Notes: generated by a model from the letters alone, not told the origin. Shown: positions 39,160-50,080, numbered from the stretch's first letter. The stretch is DNA of 64,000 bases from Chitinophagaceae bacterium (GCA_004322015.1 SCQT01000235.1:1-64000), one strand, 5' to 3'. Numbers and translations: made by a program.

Positions 39160-42018
39160 ATGAATATCTTTTTTCACCACATCTGTGCTCTGTTTTCAAC
39201 AGACACGCCTCAAAGAATACGGAACTTCTTTCTCAAGAGTTCTCCGGGACTGATACAACTATTTCTTTCATTTATACTTTGTCTGATTATCTCCTTTCGA
39301 TCCACCGGACAGGCCAATGATCTGGTACCAATGTTTAACCGGATCAGGGATACCGCCGATAGATATCCTGTGGAGAAAGTGTTCATGCAAACCGATAAGC
39401 CTTTTTATCATGTAGGGGATACGATGTGGTTCAAAGGATATGTGTTTGATGCATCCTCTTTGACAGGAACGGATACCAGTGGTTTACTGTATGTGGAAAT
39501 AGCCGATGTGAATAACCAGGTGGTCAAGACCATCATGACCCCCTTGCTGGATGGATTGGGATGGGGTTATTTGGATCTGAATGAAAAGGATTTTCCGGCT
39601 GGTTCTTATACATTACGCGCTTACACCAACTGGATGCGGAACTTCGACGAGCATCGTATTTTCAAAAAACAATTTTATATAAACGATATTTCCCGTAAGA
39701 ACTGGATGATCAATTCACAGTTTAATACATTTCAGGAAGACAATGATAAAGTGGTTCATTGTTATCTCAGGTTTCAGCAAATGAATGGAGAGCCCGCTAC
39801 TGACAGAGAGGTTTTGGTGGAACTGACTGACGGAGCTTCAAAAGTCTGGTATAAAAATAAGTTTGAGACAGATGTAAATGGTACGCTTGTGTTTAATTTC
39901 AGGATCCCCGATGAGGCGGATGTAAACAAGTTGACATTACGCGTGCAGGATTTAAGGATCAATGAAACGGTTCCTGAAATGCAGGTCCCCGTGTTTTTAA
40001 ACGAACCTGCACAGGCGGACATTCAATTTATGCCCGAAGGCGGTGGTCTGGTAGCGGGCATTCAAAGCAGGGTGGGGCTCAAGGCTATCAGCGAAGACGG
40101 AAAAGGATGCAATATATCGGGAATCATTTATAACAGGGAAGGTAAAGAAATAAGTGATTTTAAATCTTCTCATCTGGGAATGGGGTCTTTTAATTTTACA
40201 CCTGAAGCAGGGGAAAGTTATGTAGCTGAGGTAAATGTGGGAAATAATCATATCAGGAAAATTCCCCTGCCGGCAGCAAAGAGTTCAGGTATCGTACTGC
40301 AGATAAAAAATCCTTTAGATGACAATGATTCGGTAAGAATAAATATTTTTTCTACGGCGGATAGGAGAAGCGCGGATGAACCGTATTACCTGATCGCGGA
40401 ATCGAGAGGTATGGGATGTTACGGCGCTTTGGTTTTATTAAATAAAGCCGTAAAGACATTATATATCAATAAAAGTTATTTTCCCGGAGGAGTAGCCAGG
40501 ATTATATTGCTCAACGCAAATCATGAGCCATTATGTCAAAGATTGATCTTCATTGATCATCATGATGAATTGCATGCACATATTTCCTGTAAAAATGAAT
40601 ATACACCGGAGGATAGTGTAGCCCTTCATATTGATGTAACAGATAATTCTGGAAATCCTGTCCGGAGTGATCTTTCCATGGCGGTCACAGATGATGGACA
40701 GGTGGAGTTGGATTCCGCCGGAAGAATTTCTATCGTGTCAGATATTTTGCTGACCTCAGATGTAAGAGGTTATGTGGAAGATCCGGGATATTATTTCTCA
40801 TCTTTCATGACAGAAAAAAAATGGAATGATCTGGATAACTTATTGCTGACCCAGGGGTGGGTAAGTTATTCCCCAAAAGATCTGCAAGCTTCAGGAAATG
40901 TACGCTACCCTGCCCGGAAAAGCTATACTATTTCGGGAAAGGTGACCAATATTTTTAATAAACCCGTGCCCGGATCACAAGTATTATTGCTGTCTGATAA
41001 ACCGTTTACCCTGATAAATACTATTACCGGTCCATCGGGAGAATTTTCCTTTAACGGGATATATCCGGTAGATAATACCTCTTATTTTATTCAGGCAAGA
41101 AATAAGCATAATAAGAGTTTTGGTGTGGGGATTGACCTGAACGAATATCATCATCCTGTATTAAAGCCATTGCAGGAAAGGAATATTCCATGGTATGTCA
41201 ATGTGGATACCAATAGCTTAAAGACTATTCAGATACAACTGGCAAACAGGGAAGAGATTGACAGGTTACAGGGCAGGCACATGCTGAAAGAGGTGGTGGT
41301 AGTCGGACAAAAAGTGATACAGGGATCCAAAAACCTGAATGGACCGGGTGGCGCCAATCAGGTTATAGACGAATCAGCTTTAAAAAAAGCGCGGGATTCC
41401 ACCTTAAGGCAAATACTGGATAAATATGTAAAGGGGTTCCACTTAGGCGGGAAGACGCTGAACAAGTATGTACTCTTTGATCAGACATTACATTTGGTCA
41501 TTGACGGTGTGAATGTGGACTTTTTTAAGCCTGAATTTGAAAATCGCAAATTATTCTACGATCAATATCTGGATTATCTGACTGCAAAAGATATCAAGGG
41601 CGTTGAAGTGATGAAAACGCCCAGATATACTTCGACATATACTCAAAGATATCTCAAAGATCCCCTGGCTGATATTAATTCGAATGCCTTCATTGAAATA
41701 ACAACCTATTCGGGTAACGGAGCTTTCTTAAAGAGAACGCCGGGAGTTTATTTATTCAGACCATTAATTACATTTAATGCACCAGCCCGGTTTTATTCAC
41801 CGGCCTACCGTACTAAGGATGAAAATAAATTAATAGATATGCGCTCTACCATTTATTGGGATCCGAATGTGATTACTGATACCGCCGGTAAAGCGGTTGT
41901 TTCATTTTATACCTCCTCAAAACCCGGCACCTATACCGTAGTGATGGAAGGAAGTGATATGGACGGGCATATTGTAAGCACGATTAAAAAGATTGAAGTG
42001 GTTAAAGCAGGTAATTAA
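39160..42018 (+). CDS. Large surface protein with MG2 and TonB-plug-like parts
   Basis: The 952-residue protein starts with a signal sequence ending in STGQA. Residues near 50-150 read like an MG2 or alpha-2-macroglobulin domain (VFMQTDKPFYHVGDTMWFKGYV), a common form in Bacteroidota. In the middle is a carboxypeptidase-regulatory-like domain (YTISGKVTNIFNKPVPGSQV), then LKEVVVVGQK and a TonB plug-like segment. The C-terminus has a beta-rich domain (AGKAVVSFYTSSKPGTYTVV). I start it at MNIFFHH (39160) rather than the ATG 42 bases upstream. The role is unknown, probably at the cell envelope. Confidence 0.7.
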   Translation: MNIFFHHICALFSTDTPQRIRNFFLKSSPGLIQLFLSFILCLIISFRSTGQANDLVPMFNRIRDTADRYPVEKVFMQTDKPFYHVGDTMWFKGYVFDASSLTGTDTSGLLYVEIADVNNQVVKTIMTPLLDGLGWGYLDLNEKDFPAGSYTLRAYTNWMRNFDEHRIFKKQFYINDISRKNWMINSQFNTFQEDNDKVVHCYLRFQQMNGEPATDREVLVELTDGASKVWYKNKFETDVNGTLVFNFRIPDEADVNKLTLRVQDLRINETVPEMQVPVFLNEPAQADIQFMPEGGGLVAGIQSRVGLKAISEDGKGCNISGIIYNREGKEISDFKSSHLGMGSFNFTPEAGESYVAEVNVGNNHIRKIPLPAAKSSGIVLQIKNPLDDNDSVRINIFSTADRRSADEPYYLIAESRGMGCYGALVLLNKAVKTLYINKSYFPGGVARIILLNANHEPLCQRLIFIDHHDELHAHISCKNEYTPEDSVALHIDVTDNSGNPVRSDLSMAVTDDGQVELDSAGRISIVSDILLTSDVRGYVEDPGYYFSSFMTEKKWNDLDNLLLTQGWVSYSPKDLQASGNVRYPARKSYTISGKVTNIFNKPVPGSQVLLLSDKPFTLINTITGPSGEFSFNGIYPVDNTSYFIQARNKHNKSFGVGIDLNEYHHPVLKPLQERNIPWYVNVDTNSLKTIQIQLANREEIDRLQGRHMLKEVVVVGQKVIQGSKNLNGPGGANQVIDESALKKARDSTLRQILDKYVKGFHLGGKTLNKYVLFDQTLHLVIDGVNVDFFKPEFENRKLFYDQYLDYLTAKDIKGVEVMKTPRYTSTYTQRYLKDPLADINSNAFIEITTYSGNGAFLKRTPGVYLFRPLITFNAPARFYSPAYRTKDENKLIDMRSTIYWDPNVITDTAGKAVVSFYTSSKPGTYTVVMEGSDMDGHIVSTIKKIEVVKAGN

Positions 42019-42094
42019 CTCTCTCTGACAGAATCTTTGAGGCGTTTCACTCCATCACAGACTATCATAGGATTTCCGGGTCAATGAAAAATCA

Positions 42095-42102
42095 TATCTT
42101 TG
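42095..42102 (+). promoter_or_regulatory. -7 box before class III aminotransferase
   Basis: TATCTTTG lies 122 bp before the gene at 42225 and fits the consensus. No clear -33 element is seen. Confidence 0.35.
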
Positions 42103-42224
42103 GTAAAATTATTTCATTACAGGATATCTTACTTTATTGATGAGGAGTTGGTAATTATTCTTCGCATGAGGTACACCGGCAGATTATCTGGAATTTATTG
42201 ACAAGAAGCATGCTTTAAGATTGA

Positions 42225-43406
42225 ATGACCAATCGCCAGTTATTTTTACAATATGTGGCTCAGACATCTGATGCCCCTTTAGCTTTAGAGATCGTAAAAG
42301 CGGAAGGGATGTACTTGTATGATTCTTCCGGAAAGAAATATTTAGATCTGATAGCGGGGATAAGCGTTTGCAATATGGGGCACGGCCATCCTGCCGTGAT
42401 CAAAGCCATACGGGAACAGGCAGAAAAATATATGCACCTGATGGTATATGGCGAGTTTGTAGAAACGCCGCAGGTGCATTATGCGAAGGCATTGACAGAA
42501 AATCTGCCCGCCTCTCTGAACAGCGTCTATTTCACCAATTCCGGCGCCGAGGCGGTGGAAGGCGCTATGAAATTGGCAAAAAGATTCACGGGCCGGAATG
42601 AACTGGCAGCATTTCAAAATGATTATCATGGCTCCACGCAGGGTGCACTCAGCATGATCGGAGATGAATATTATCGTAATGCCTATCGTCCGTTATTACC
42701 CGGTATATATCACCTGAGGTATAACCACATGGATGATTTGGATTTTATTTCTGATAAAACCGCTTGTGTGATGGCGGAAACCATTCAGGGTGAAGCGGGA
42801 GTGGTGGCGCCTTCAAAAGAATGGATGCAGCAGCTTGGAAAACGTTGCCGGGAAACGGGTGCGTTGCTTGCTTTGGATGAGGTGCAGGCCGGGATTGGCA
42901 GAACAGGGACTTTATGGGCCTATGAACAATACGACGTTATTCCGGATATTTTAATTCTCGGAAAAGCATTAGGGGGGGGTATGCCGTTAGGTGCTTTTAT
43001 TGCAGATAAAAATATAATGAATGTATTTACCCATGATCCGGTTTTGGGACATATTACCACTTTCGGCGGACATCCGGTTTGTTGTGCGGCCGGTGATGCT
43101 GCTTTTCATTCTTTATTAAACTCAACCCTCATTGCGGATGTAAGATCAAAAGAAGCATTATTCCGGAAATTATTGGTTCATAAAAAAGTCAAGGCATTGA
43201 GGTCGTCCGGATTAATGTTGGCTGTAGAATTTGATTCTTTTGAGACCAACAAAAAAATTATTGACCGGTGTATTGAAAAAGGGGTGCTGACAGACTGGTT
43301 TTTATTCTCACCCCAAAGTATGCGTCTGGCTCCTCCATTGATCATCTCCGAGAAACAGATAAAAATGGCATGCGATACCATTCTGGAGACCATTGATGAG
43401 GTATAA
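42225..43406 (+). CDS. Class III PLP aminotransferase (acetylornithine/ornithine type)
   Basis: The 393-residue protein is a class III transaminase with GISVCNMGHGHPAVIKAI, VYFTNSGAEAVEGAMKLAKR, ALLALDEVQAGIGRTG and the PLP lysine in LILGKALGGGMPLGAF. It is close to ArgD/RocD-like enzymes using ornithine or acetylornithine, but the substrate is not fixed by sequence. No arginine synthesis gene is next to it. Confidence 0.88.
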   Translation: MTNRQLFLQYVAQTSDAPLALEIVKAEGMYLYDSSGKKYLDLIAGISVCNMGHGHPAVIKAIREQAEKYMHLMVYGEFVETPQVHYAKALTENLPASLNSVYFTNSGAEAVEGAMKLAKRFTGRNELAAFQNDYHGSTQGALSMIGDEYYRNAYRPLLPGIYHLRYNHMDDLDFISDKTACVMAETIQGEAGVVAPSKEWMQQLGKRCRETGALLALDEVQAGIGRTGTLWAYEQYDVIPDILILGKALGGGMPLGAFIADKNIMNVFTHDPVLGHITTFGGHPVCCAAGDAAFHSLLNSTLIADVRSKEALFRKLLVHKKVKALRSSGLMLAVEFDSFETNKKIIDRCIEKGVLTDWFLFSPQSMRLAPPLIISEKQIKMACDTILETIDEV

Positions 43407-43499
43407 TTTGTCATTATGTCAGTTTTTCAGGAAATGGTACATCCTTTGGGCAAAACTGTCGGAAAATCTTAAATTTTAAATCCCAAATCTTATAAAATT

Positions 43500-45362
43500 A
43501 TGCAGAAAGGTGACATCCGTGTTCAGACAGAGAACATTTTTCCCATTATTAAAAAATTCCTGTATTCCGACCACGATATCTTTTTGAGAGAATTGATCTC
43601 TAACGCAGTAGATGCGACACAAAAATTGAAAACGCTTTCCAATGCAGGGGAAGTAAAGGGAGAATTAGGTGAATTGCGCATAGATGTGAAACTGGATGAG
43701 AAAAAGAAAACGATTACCATCTCAGACAGGGGTATCGGTATGACCGGTGAGGAAGTGGATCAGTATATTAACCAGGTGGCTTTTTCCAGCGCCGAATCCT
43801 TTCTGGAAAAATATAAAGGACAGAATCCTGCCAATATTATCGGGCATTTCGGATTGGGCTTTTATTCGGCGTTCATGGTGAGCGACAAAGTGGAAATTTT
43901 TACCAAATCATGGAAAGAGGGGCCGGCGGTTCGCTGGGAGTGTGACGGAAGTCCTGAATATACGCTGGAGGAGACAGATAAGGCCACGCGCGGCACCGAC
44001 ATTGTTTTGCATATTAATGAAGACAGTAAAGAGTTTTTATCATCAGACAGGATTCAGAATATCCTGCATAAGTTTTGCCGGTTTCTTCCCGTTCCCATTT
44101 ATTTTAAGGATAAAGATTCCAAAGAAGAGGACAAGCCGGTTAACAATACGCAACCATTATGGACAAAAAAGCCTGCAGACCTGACCACGCAGGATTATCA
44201 GAATTTTTATAAAGAATTATATCCTTTCAGCGAAGCGCCTTTGTTTTGGATCCATCTGAACGTGGACTATCCTTTTCACTTAACAGGCGTTTTATATTTC
44301 CCTAAAATCAGGCAGAGCTACGAGATCCAGAAAGATAAGATCAGCTTGTACAGCAACCAGGTTTTTGTAACGGATGAAGTGAAGGATATCGTGCCTGAAT
44401 TTCTGATGTTGTTGCATGGGGTAATAGATTCTCCCGATATACCGTTGAACGTGAGCCGCAGTTATTTGCAGGGAGACCCGAATGTAAAGAAGATCAATAA
44501 TTATATTTCCAGAAAAGTCGCTGATAAGTTAGAAGAGATCTTTAAAAATGACAGAAAAGAGTTTGAAGAAAAATGGGAATCCATCGGATTGTTTGTAAAA
44601 TACGGTATGCTGACAGATGATAAATTTTATGAAAAAGCCCTGAAGTTCCATATCATGCAAGCGGCGGATGACAGCCGTTATTATACTTTTGAAGAATACC
44701 GGGGTGAAGCATCCGCATTGCAAACAGATAAAGATAATAAGTTAGTGATCCTATATACCACTGATCCGGTGCAGCAAAACAGTTATATCAGGGCAGCGAC
44801 AGCCAAAGGATACAAGGTGGTGAAGCTGGATACATTAATTGACGCCTCTTTCATCAATCAAATGGAGATGAAAGATGAGAACCAGCGGTTTACCCGTGTG
44901 GATGCCGATATTACGGACAACCTGGTCAATAAAGAGGATAAACCCGAGAGTGTATTGACTAAAGATCAGGAGAATAAACTCAAAGAAATAGTTGGCAAGC
45001 AGATCCCTGATCCGAATGTTAAAGTGGAATTAAAAGGGTTAAGTGAGGACTCCGATCCTGTCATTGCCACCAAAAGTGAAATGAGCAGAAGAATGAAAGA
45101 TATGGCCTCCGTCGGTGGACCGGGAATGAGCTGGATGGCAGGTATGCCCGATGAAGTAACATTGACAGTCAATACCAATCACCCCATCTACCGGCAATTA
45201 TTGGATGAAAATGACAGTGATAAGCAGGGAAAAGTTATTCATAACCTGGCAGACCTGGCATTGCTTTCCCAGGGAATGTTGAAAGGGGAAGCCCTGACTG
45301 AGTTTATGAAAAGAAGCGTGGAACTGATGGAAGGGAAGGCAAAAAGCAAGATCATTATTTGA
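43500..45362 (+). CDS. htpG: Molecular chaperone HtpG (Hsp90)
   Basis: This 620-residue protein has the Hsp90 signature near the N-terminus (FLRELISNAVDATQKLKTL) and the GHKL ATP lid (DRGIGMTGEEVDQYINQVA, then IGHFGLGFYSAFMV). The middle domain carries the catalytic arginine block NVSRSYLQGD. The C-terminal dimer domain is complete. It folds or activates client proteins with ATP. The length is close to the bacterial norm of about 620-630. Confidence 0.95.
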   Translation: MQKGDIRVQTENIFPIIKKFLYSDHDIFLRELISNAVDATQKLKTLSNAGEVKGELGELRIDVKLDEKKKTITISDRGIGMTGEEVDQYINQVAFSSAESFLEKYKGQNPANIIGHFGLGFYSAFMVSDKVEIFTKSWKEGPAVRWECDGSPEYTLEETDKATRGTDIVLHINEDSKEFLSSDRIQNILHKFCRFLPVPIYFKDKDSKEEDKPVNNTQPLWTKKPADLTTQDYQNFYKELYPFSEAPLFWIHLNVDYPFHLTGVLYFPKIRQSYEIQKDKISLYSNQVFVTDEVKDIVPEFLMLLHGVIDSPDIPLNVSRSYLQGDPNVKKINNYISRKVADKLEEIFKNDRKEFEEKWESIGLFVKYGMLTDDKFYEKALKFHIMQAADDSRYYTFEEYRGEASALQTDKDNKLVILYTTDPVQQNSYIRAATAKGYKVVKLDTLIDASFINQMEMKDENQRFTRVDADITDNLVNKEDKPESVLTKDQENKLKEIVGKQIPDPNVKVELKGLSEDSDPVIATKSEMSRRMKDMASVGGPGMSWMAGMPDEVTLTVNTNHPIYRQLLDENDSDKQGKVIHNLADLALLSQGMLKGEALTEFMKRSVELMEGKAKSKIII

Positions 45363-45421
45363 TCTGTGATGTATGATCTGTGATGTGCGATCTTTCTTCT
45401 GCAATATTTTGTTTTTTAAGA

Positions 45422-47143
45422 CTAATCGCTTTTCGCTGTTTCTCTGATGTCCAATACTCTTAATTGAAGATGACTTTTCCCATTCCAGTCGTTTTCATCA
45501 ATATGAAAACATATATCAAATGGTTTCCCTGAGGATACCACATTGAATTTATGTGCCAGATTGAATCCGATCCCGTTAAATATTTCACTGTCATTCTGCT
45601 TTATCTCAAACCGGATATGGTCCTGTTTTACAATCCGGGAATAACCATTATCACAAACACCCGATGTCATAAATACCGGGCGCATATTACCGGGTCCGTA
45701 AGGTTCGAACTGTTCCAGCATTTTATATAAGCTGTTATTAATCTCCCGAAGTTGAATGACAGCATCTATTTTTATCTCGGGGACCAGTAATGCAGGGTCA
45801 ATGGAAGAAGAAACAACGGCTTCAAACCTGTCTTTAAATGCTTCTACCTTGTCAGGCGTTAAGGTCATACCCGCTGCATAAAAATGCCCGCCGTAATTTT
45901 CCAGCAGGTCATGACATTGATGCAATGCTTCGTATATATTAAAACCTTTGACAGACCGTGCAGAGCCTGCTATCATTTCATTAGATTGCGTCAATATGAT
46001 GGTAGGGCGATAATACGTTTCCATGATACGGGATGCCACGATGCCGATAACTCCTTTATGCCAATGAGAGCGATAGAGTACGGTAGAATTTCTCGCACTA
46101 AGTCCTTCGTTTTCTATAATGGTCAGTGCTTCTTCCGTCATGTGCTTATCCAGGTCTTTGCGATCCGTATTATCCCGGTGAAGTTCTTCAGCCAGGTGTA
46201 ATGCCTTTTCAAAATCTTTTTCAATAAACAATCGGATAGCTTTATGCGCATCATCCATTCTGCCTGCAGCATTGACTCTTGGAGCAATTATAAAGACCAA
46301 ATCATATACCCGAAACTGATATTTATCATCACGCTTTACCTTACTGAGTACTGTCAATGCTTTTAATCCGGGGATCGGATCCGTATTGATTTTCTTTAAG
46401 CCAAAAGATACCAGTACCCTGTTCTCCCCTGTGATGGGAACTATATCAGCAGCTATGCTGGTTGCCACTAAGTCCAGGTATTGCAAAAAACTTTTGTCAG
46501 GCAATGCCCATGTGTTTGCAAGAGCGGTGATGAGCTTAAAGCCGATGCCGCACCCGCTCAATTCTTTATAAGGATATTTACAGTTATTCTGTTTGGGATT
46601 CAGTATGGCATAAGCATCCGGCAATTCCTCATCCGGCAAATGATGATCACAAACAATAGTGTCAATGTGCAAGGACTTTGCATAGGCAATTTTCTCCATT
46701 GCTTTGATGCCACAGTCCAATGCAATGAGCAGGGTGTAATTATTTTCTTTAGCGTAATCAATGCCAGCAAAAGAAATCCCGTATCCTTCTCTGTAACGGT
46801 GAGGCACATAATAACCCGTGTGTTCGTGATACCCGTGCAGAAAGGAATACACTGTTGAAACCGCCGTGGTACCATCCACGTCATAATCGCCATAAATAAG
46901 TATTTTTTCCTTTTCACGGATTGCCTGATCAATACGCTGCACGGCTTTTACCATGTCTTTCATCAGGAAGGGGTCATGCAGGTCTTCTAATTCCGGACGG
47001 AAGAATTTTTTTGCTTCCGCATAAGAATAAATGTGTCGCTGTACCAATAACTGTCCGTAAATATGTTTAACGTGCAGGGACTCAGCAAGCGCATCCGCCT
47101 GAGCAGCATCAAAAGGTTGTATGTTCCATTGTTTATCCGGCAT
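45422..47143 (-). CDS. recJ: Single-stranded-DNA exonuclease RecJ
   Basis: The 573-residue protein belongs to the DHH/DHHA1 family: IYGDYDVDGTTAVS (motif I), ALDCGI, VCDHHLPDEELP with the DHH triplet, then NPKQ and a SGCGIGFKL block. The DHHA1 part has AARVNAAGRM and YGGHFYAAGMTL. RecJ degrades 5'-ended single strands in recombination and repair. It is followed, on the same strand, by nothing and preceded by the polyprenyl synthase gene 24 bp upstream. Confidence 0.93.
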   Translation of the reverse strand: MPDKQWNIQPFDAAQADALAESLHVKHIYGQLLVQRHIYSYAEAKKFFRPELEDLHDPFLMKDMVKAVQRIDQAIREKEKILIYGDYDVDGTTAVSTVYSFLHGYHEHTGYYVPHRYREGYGISFAGIDYAKENNYTLLIALDCGIKAMEKIAYAKSLHIDTIVCDHHLPDEELPDAYAILNPKQNNCKYPYKELSGCGIGFKLITALANTWALPDKSFLQYLDLVATSIAADIVPITGENRVLVSFGLKKINTDPIPGLKALTVLSKVKRDDKYQFRVYDLVFIIAPRVNAAGRMDDAHKAIRLFIEKDFEKALHLAEELHRDNTDRKDLDKHMTEEALTIIENEGLSARNSTVLYRSHWHKGVIGIVASRIMETYYRPTIILTQSNEMIAGSARSVKGFNIYEALHQCHDLLENYGGHFYAAGMTLTPDKVEAFKDRFEAVVSSSIDPALLVPEIKIDAVIQLREINNSLYKMLEQFEPYGPGNMRPVFMTSGVCDNGYSRIVKQDHIRFEIKQNDSEIFNGIGFNLAHKFNVVSSGKPFDICFHIDENDWNGKSHLQLRVLDIRETAKSD

Positions 47144-47167
47144 GCGAAGGATAATTTCATAAATATA

Positions 47168-48130
47168 CTAATATTTTCTTTCTGTGGTATATTTTACTAA
47201 TTTTTCAAGGCCGTCTCTGATATCTCCTTCAGGGAAGGTATATAATATTTCAAAAGCCTGCTGCTGGTATTCCAGCATTTTCTGTTCGGCGTATTGAATA
47301 CCGCCATGCTTTACCACTTCGTCAATCACCTCTTTCACTTTCTTTTTATCCGTCCCCTGGTTTTTAACTATATATATAAGATGACGTTTTATTTGCGGAG
47401 AAGCATGAGCCAGGGTGTATATCAGGGGAAGGGTCATCTTTTTTTCGCGGATGTCAATGCCCGTAGGTTTACCTATTTTGGCATTGCTGTAATCAAAAAG
47501 ATCATCTTTTATTTGAAAGGCGATCCCTGTTTTTTCACCAAAAAGCCTCATCTTTTCTGCTAAGCCTTTGTTAACGGAAGATGAATAAGCGCCCGCTGCG
47601 CAGGCAGATGCCAATAAAGAGGCTGTTTTCCGGCGGATAATCTCAAAGTACAGATCTTCTTTAATATCTAAACGCCGTGTCTTCTCTATTTGCATTAATT
47701 CGCCTTCACTCATTTCCCTGACGGCTGTAGAGAGGATACGTAATATGTCAAAATCGGAGTTATCAAGAGAAAGCAGTAATCCTTTTGACAATAAATAGTC
47801 GCCAACCAATACCGCTATCTTGTTTTTCCAAAGTGCATTGATAGAGAAAAAGCCTCTCCTTTCCATGGCATCATCCACTACATCATCGTGAACTAAAGTA
47901 GCCGTGTGAAGCAACTCTACCAATGCGGCAGCACGATAGGTTGATTCATTCACACTGCCGGCAAGTTTAGCGGACAGGAATACGAACATAGGTCTGATCT
48001 GTTTGCCTTTTCGCTTCACGATATAGTGCATGATCCTGTCTAACAGCGGAGTGGTACTTTTGACGGATTCGGCAAACTTGGCTTCAAAAGCATCTAATTC
48101 GTGTCTGATAAGCGCTTTTATATCCTCCAT
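47168..48130 (-). CDS. Trans-polyprenyl diphosphate synthase
   Basis: This 320-residue enzyme has the first aspartate-rich motif DDVVDD (LVHDDVVDDAMERRG) and the second DDLFDYS, with GKQIRPMFVFLSAKL near the N-terminus. It belongs to the long-chain IspA/IspB type that makes the side chain of menaquinone. The chain length cannot be fixed from sequence, though IspB-like octaprenyl synthase is the usual assignment. It is in operon order with recJ (24-bp gap). Confidence 0.92.
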   Translation of the reverse strand: MEDIKALIRHELDAFEAKFAESVKSTTPLLDRIMHYIVKRKGKQIRPMFVFLSAKLAGSVNESTYRAAALVELLHTATLVHDDVVDDAMERRGFFSINALWKNKIAVLVGDYLLSKGLLLSLDNSDFDILRILSTAVREMSEGELMQIEKTRRLDIKEDLYFEIIRRKTASLLASACAAGAYSSSVNKGLAEKMRLFGEKTGIAFQIKDDLFDYSNAKIGKPTGIDIREKKMTLPLIYTLAHASPQIKRHLIYIVKNQGTDKKKVKEVIDEVVKHGGIQYAEQKMLEYQQQAFEILYTFPEGDIRDGLEKLVKYTTERKY

Positions 48131-48318
48131 GCTAAAGAGATTGACAGGTATTTGTTCATGCTGCTAAGGTAATTTTTTTATGCATAAATCCTGAAATTAG
48201 GGAATTTTATGGCCCTAAATTAAAAATTGGAATTATTTTTGTGACACATTGATATCGCTGTTAATTAACTTATAACAGGTAACCCTAAATGAAATTTTTT
48301 CTCTATAGTAAATAAAAA

Positions 48319-48350
48319 TTTGTAATTTCATAATCGAGTGCCTATCTTTG
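48319..48350 (+). promoter_or_regulatory. Promoter of OmpA-family gene
   Basis: TTTG (48319-48322) and TATCTTTG (48343-48350) lie 20 bp apart, a full match to the consensus. The distance to ATG 48410 is 59 bp. Confidence 0.7.
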
Positions 48351-48409
48351 CACATTCATAAGTATTGATTATGAGTTTTTTAAACCGTTATCCTAAATAT
48401 AACAATGTT

Positions 48410-50080
48410 ATGGCAAGCAAAAAGTACCTATTTCTGGCAGCCTTGGCAGGCATGCTGGTAATGTCCACAACGTCGTTTGGACAAAGTAAGACAGGGGGTT
48501 ACAACCTGCAATCTAATTCCAACGCTAATGTTGGAGGTCACGACTATCTTGATACTGCTTATGTTTCCCAGAAAAACATGGCTCAGCAAGAGAGTTTTTT
48601 AAGTAATCAAAGTATATACCCTTCGAAGCCCCGCGATATGTGGGAATTGGGTATTAATGGTGGTTATTACACTATTTGGGGATCAGTGCCTGCTCAACCG
48701 GGCTATGGCGTTGGAGTTTCCCTCAGGAAGTCTTTGGGTTATGTCTTCTCTTTAAGAGGCGGACTTAACTACGGACTGGCCAAAGGAATTGATTACAGGC
48801 TTTCTACCTGGCCTGGAGCAAACTCTTCCCCGGCTTATAACGGCTATCCCTCTATGGCGGGGCAGTCTTTTGTAAGGAATTACAAATCCCAGAATTATTC
48901 AGCCTCTGTTGACTTAGTAGCCAGCCTGAATAATATCATGTTCCACAAAGCTGAAAATAAAGTGGATTGGTATGTATTCGGCGGATATACTTTACTGGCC
49001 TATAAAACCGAAACAGATATTTTCTCTAATGTAAGTTCTCAAACGCCCTATAATTTCTCCGGCGTTGATTTTAGTGGAAAAAGAAGCGATATCATTAAAG
49101 CGGTTAAGGGTGTTCTGCAAGGTAATTATGTAGCGGCTCCTAACCAAAGAAGAACTCCCAATAACAATAATCCGAGCAAAAATCTGTGGTTAAGGCATAC
49201 CCCTGATTTTGGTATGGGCGTGGCTTTCAAAGTGTCTCCCCGTTTCAACATCGGTGTAGAACAAAAGTTTGATCTGCCTTTTGATCCCTGGATTACGGGT
49301 TATGGTGTGAATGGAGATCAAATCGTAAAGAATCCGGTGATTTCTTATACCAGTGTGCATCTGAATTTCAACCTGGGTAATGCCGCTAAACGCACTCAAC
49401 CGTTATGGTGGATGAACCCGTTGAGCTATGCATACAGCGAGCTGAATGCTCCCCGTCACATGAAACTGCCTACTCCGGTGTTGCCTGATGCAGATGGTGA
49501 TGGCGTAACCGATCAGTTTGACAAATGTCCCAACACGCCTGCAGGAGTACCTGTAGATGTTCATGGATGCCCGTTAGATACAGATGGTGACGGTGTACCT
49601 GATTATAAAGACAAGCAGTTGATCACCCCGACTTATTGCCAGCCTGTAGATGCAGATGGTGTAGGTAAATGTCCGTGTCCTGATTCATCCTGCTTCTCCG
49701 GTTATATTAAGGCAAACGCATGTAACCTGGGTACTTTACCAAGCATAAATTTTGCCGGCCGGACAGTTCGTCTGTCAAAAGATGATGAAGCGCTGCTTTC
49801 TGATGTGGCTAACCGCATGCGTCAGAGCCCAGACTGCCGTGTGGTAGTAACAGGTCATGCAGAAGCTTCCAAAGCGAGCGAACAACTTTCATGGGATCGC
49901 GTAAATGCAGTAATAAAATATCTGACTGATAAACAGGGAGTTTCTTCCGACAGGTTTATATTCCAGTATAGTGGCGTACCTGGTGATACTCACAGCGTGG
50001 ATTTGAGAGCTGCAACTCCGGAAGATCAGGGTCCGAATATGGTTCCTCCTCCGCACCCGAATTTGCGCCGTTCCAGATAA
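48410..50080 (+). CDS. OmpA-family outer membrane protein with TSP3 repeats
   Basis: The 556-residue protein begins with a signal peptide (MASKKYLFLAALAGM, ending in TSFGQ). A membrane beta-barrel-like part spans residues about 70-360. Thrombospondin type 3 calcium repeats follow (DADGDGVTDQFDKCPNTPAG and DTDGDGVPDYKDKQ), and an OmpA C-terminal peptidoglycan-binding domain (LSKDDEALLSDVANRM, VVVTGHAEASKASEQLSWDR). An upstream ATG at 48365 is possible but adds 15 non-signal residues. It links the outer membrane to the wall. A strong terminator follows. Confidence 0.88.
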   Translation: MASKKYLFLAALAGMLVMSTTSFGQSKTGGYNLQSNSNANVGGHDYLDTAYVSQKNMAQQESFLSNQSIYPSKPRDMWELGINGGYYTIWGSVPAQPGYGVGVSLRKSLGYVFSLRGGLNYGLAKGIDYRLSTWPGANSSPAYNGYPSMAGQSFVRNYKSQNYSASVDLVASLNNIMFHKAENKVDWYVFGGYTLLAYKTETDIFSNVSSQTPYNFSGVDFSGKRSDIIKAVKGVLQGNYVAAPNQRRTPNNNNPSKNLWLRHTPDFGMGVAFKVSPRFNIGVEQKFDLPFDPWITGYGVNGDQIVKNPVISYTSVHLNFNLGNAAKRTQPLWWMNPLSYAYSELNAPRHMKLPTPVLPDADGDGVTDQFDKCPNTPAGVPVDVHGCPLDTDGDGVPDYKDKQLITPTYCQPVDADGVGKCPCPDSSCFSGYIKANACNLGTLPSINFAGRTVRLSKDDEALLSDVANRMRQSPDCRVVVTGHAEASKASEQLSWDRVNAVIKYLTDKQGVSSDRFIFQYSGVPGDTHSVDLRAATPEDQGPNMVPPPHPNLRRSR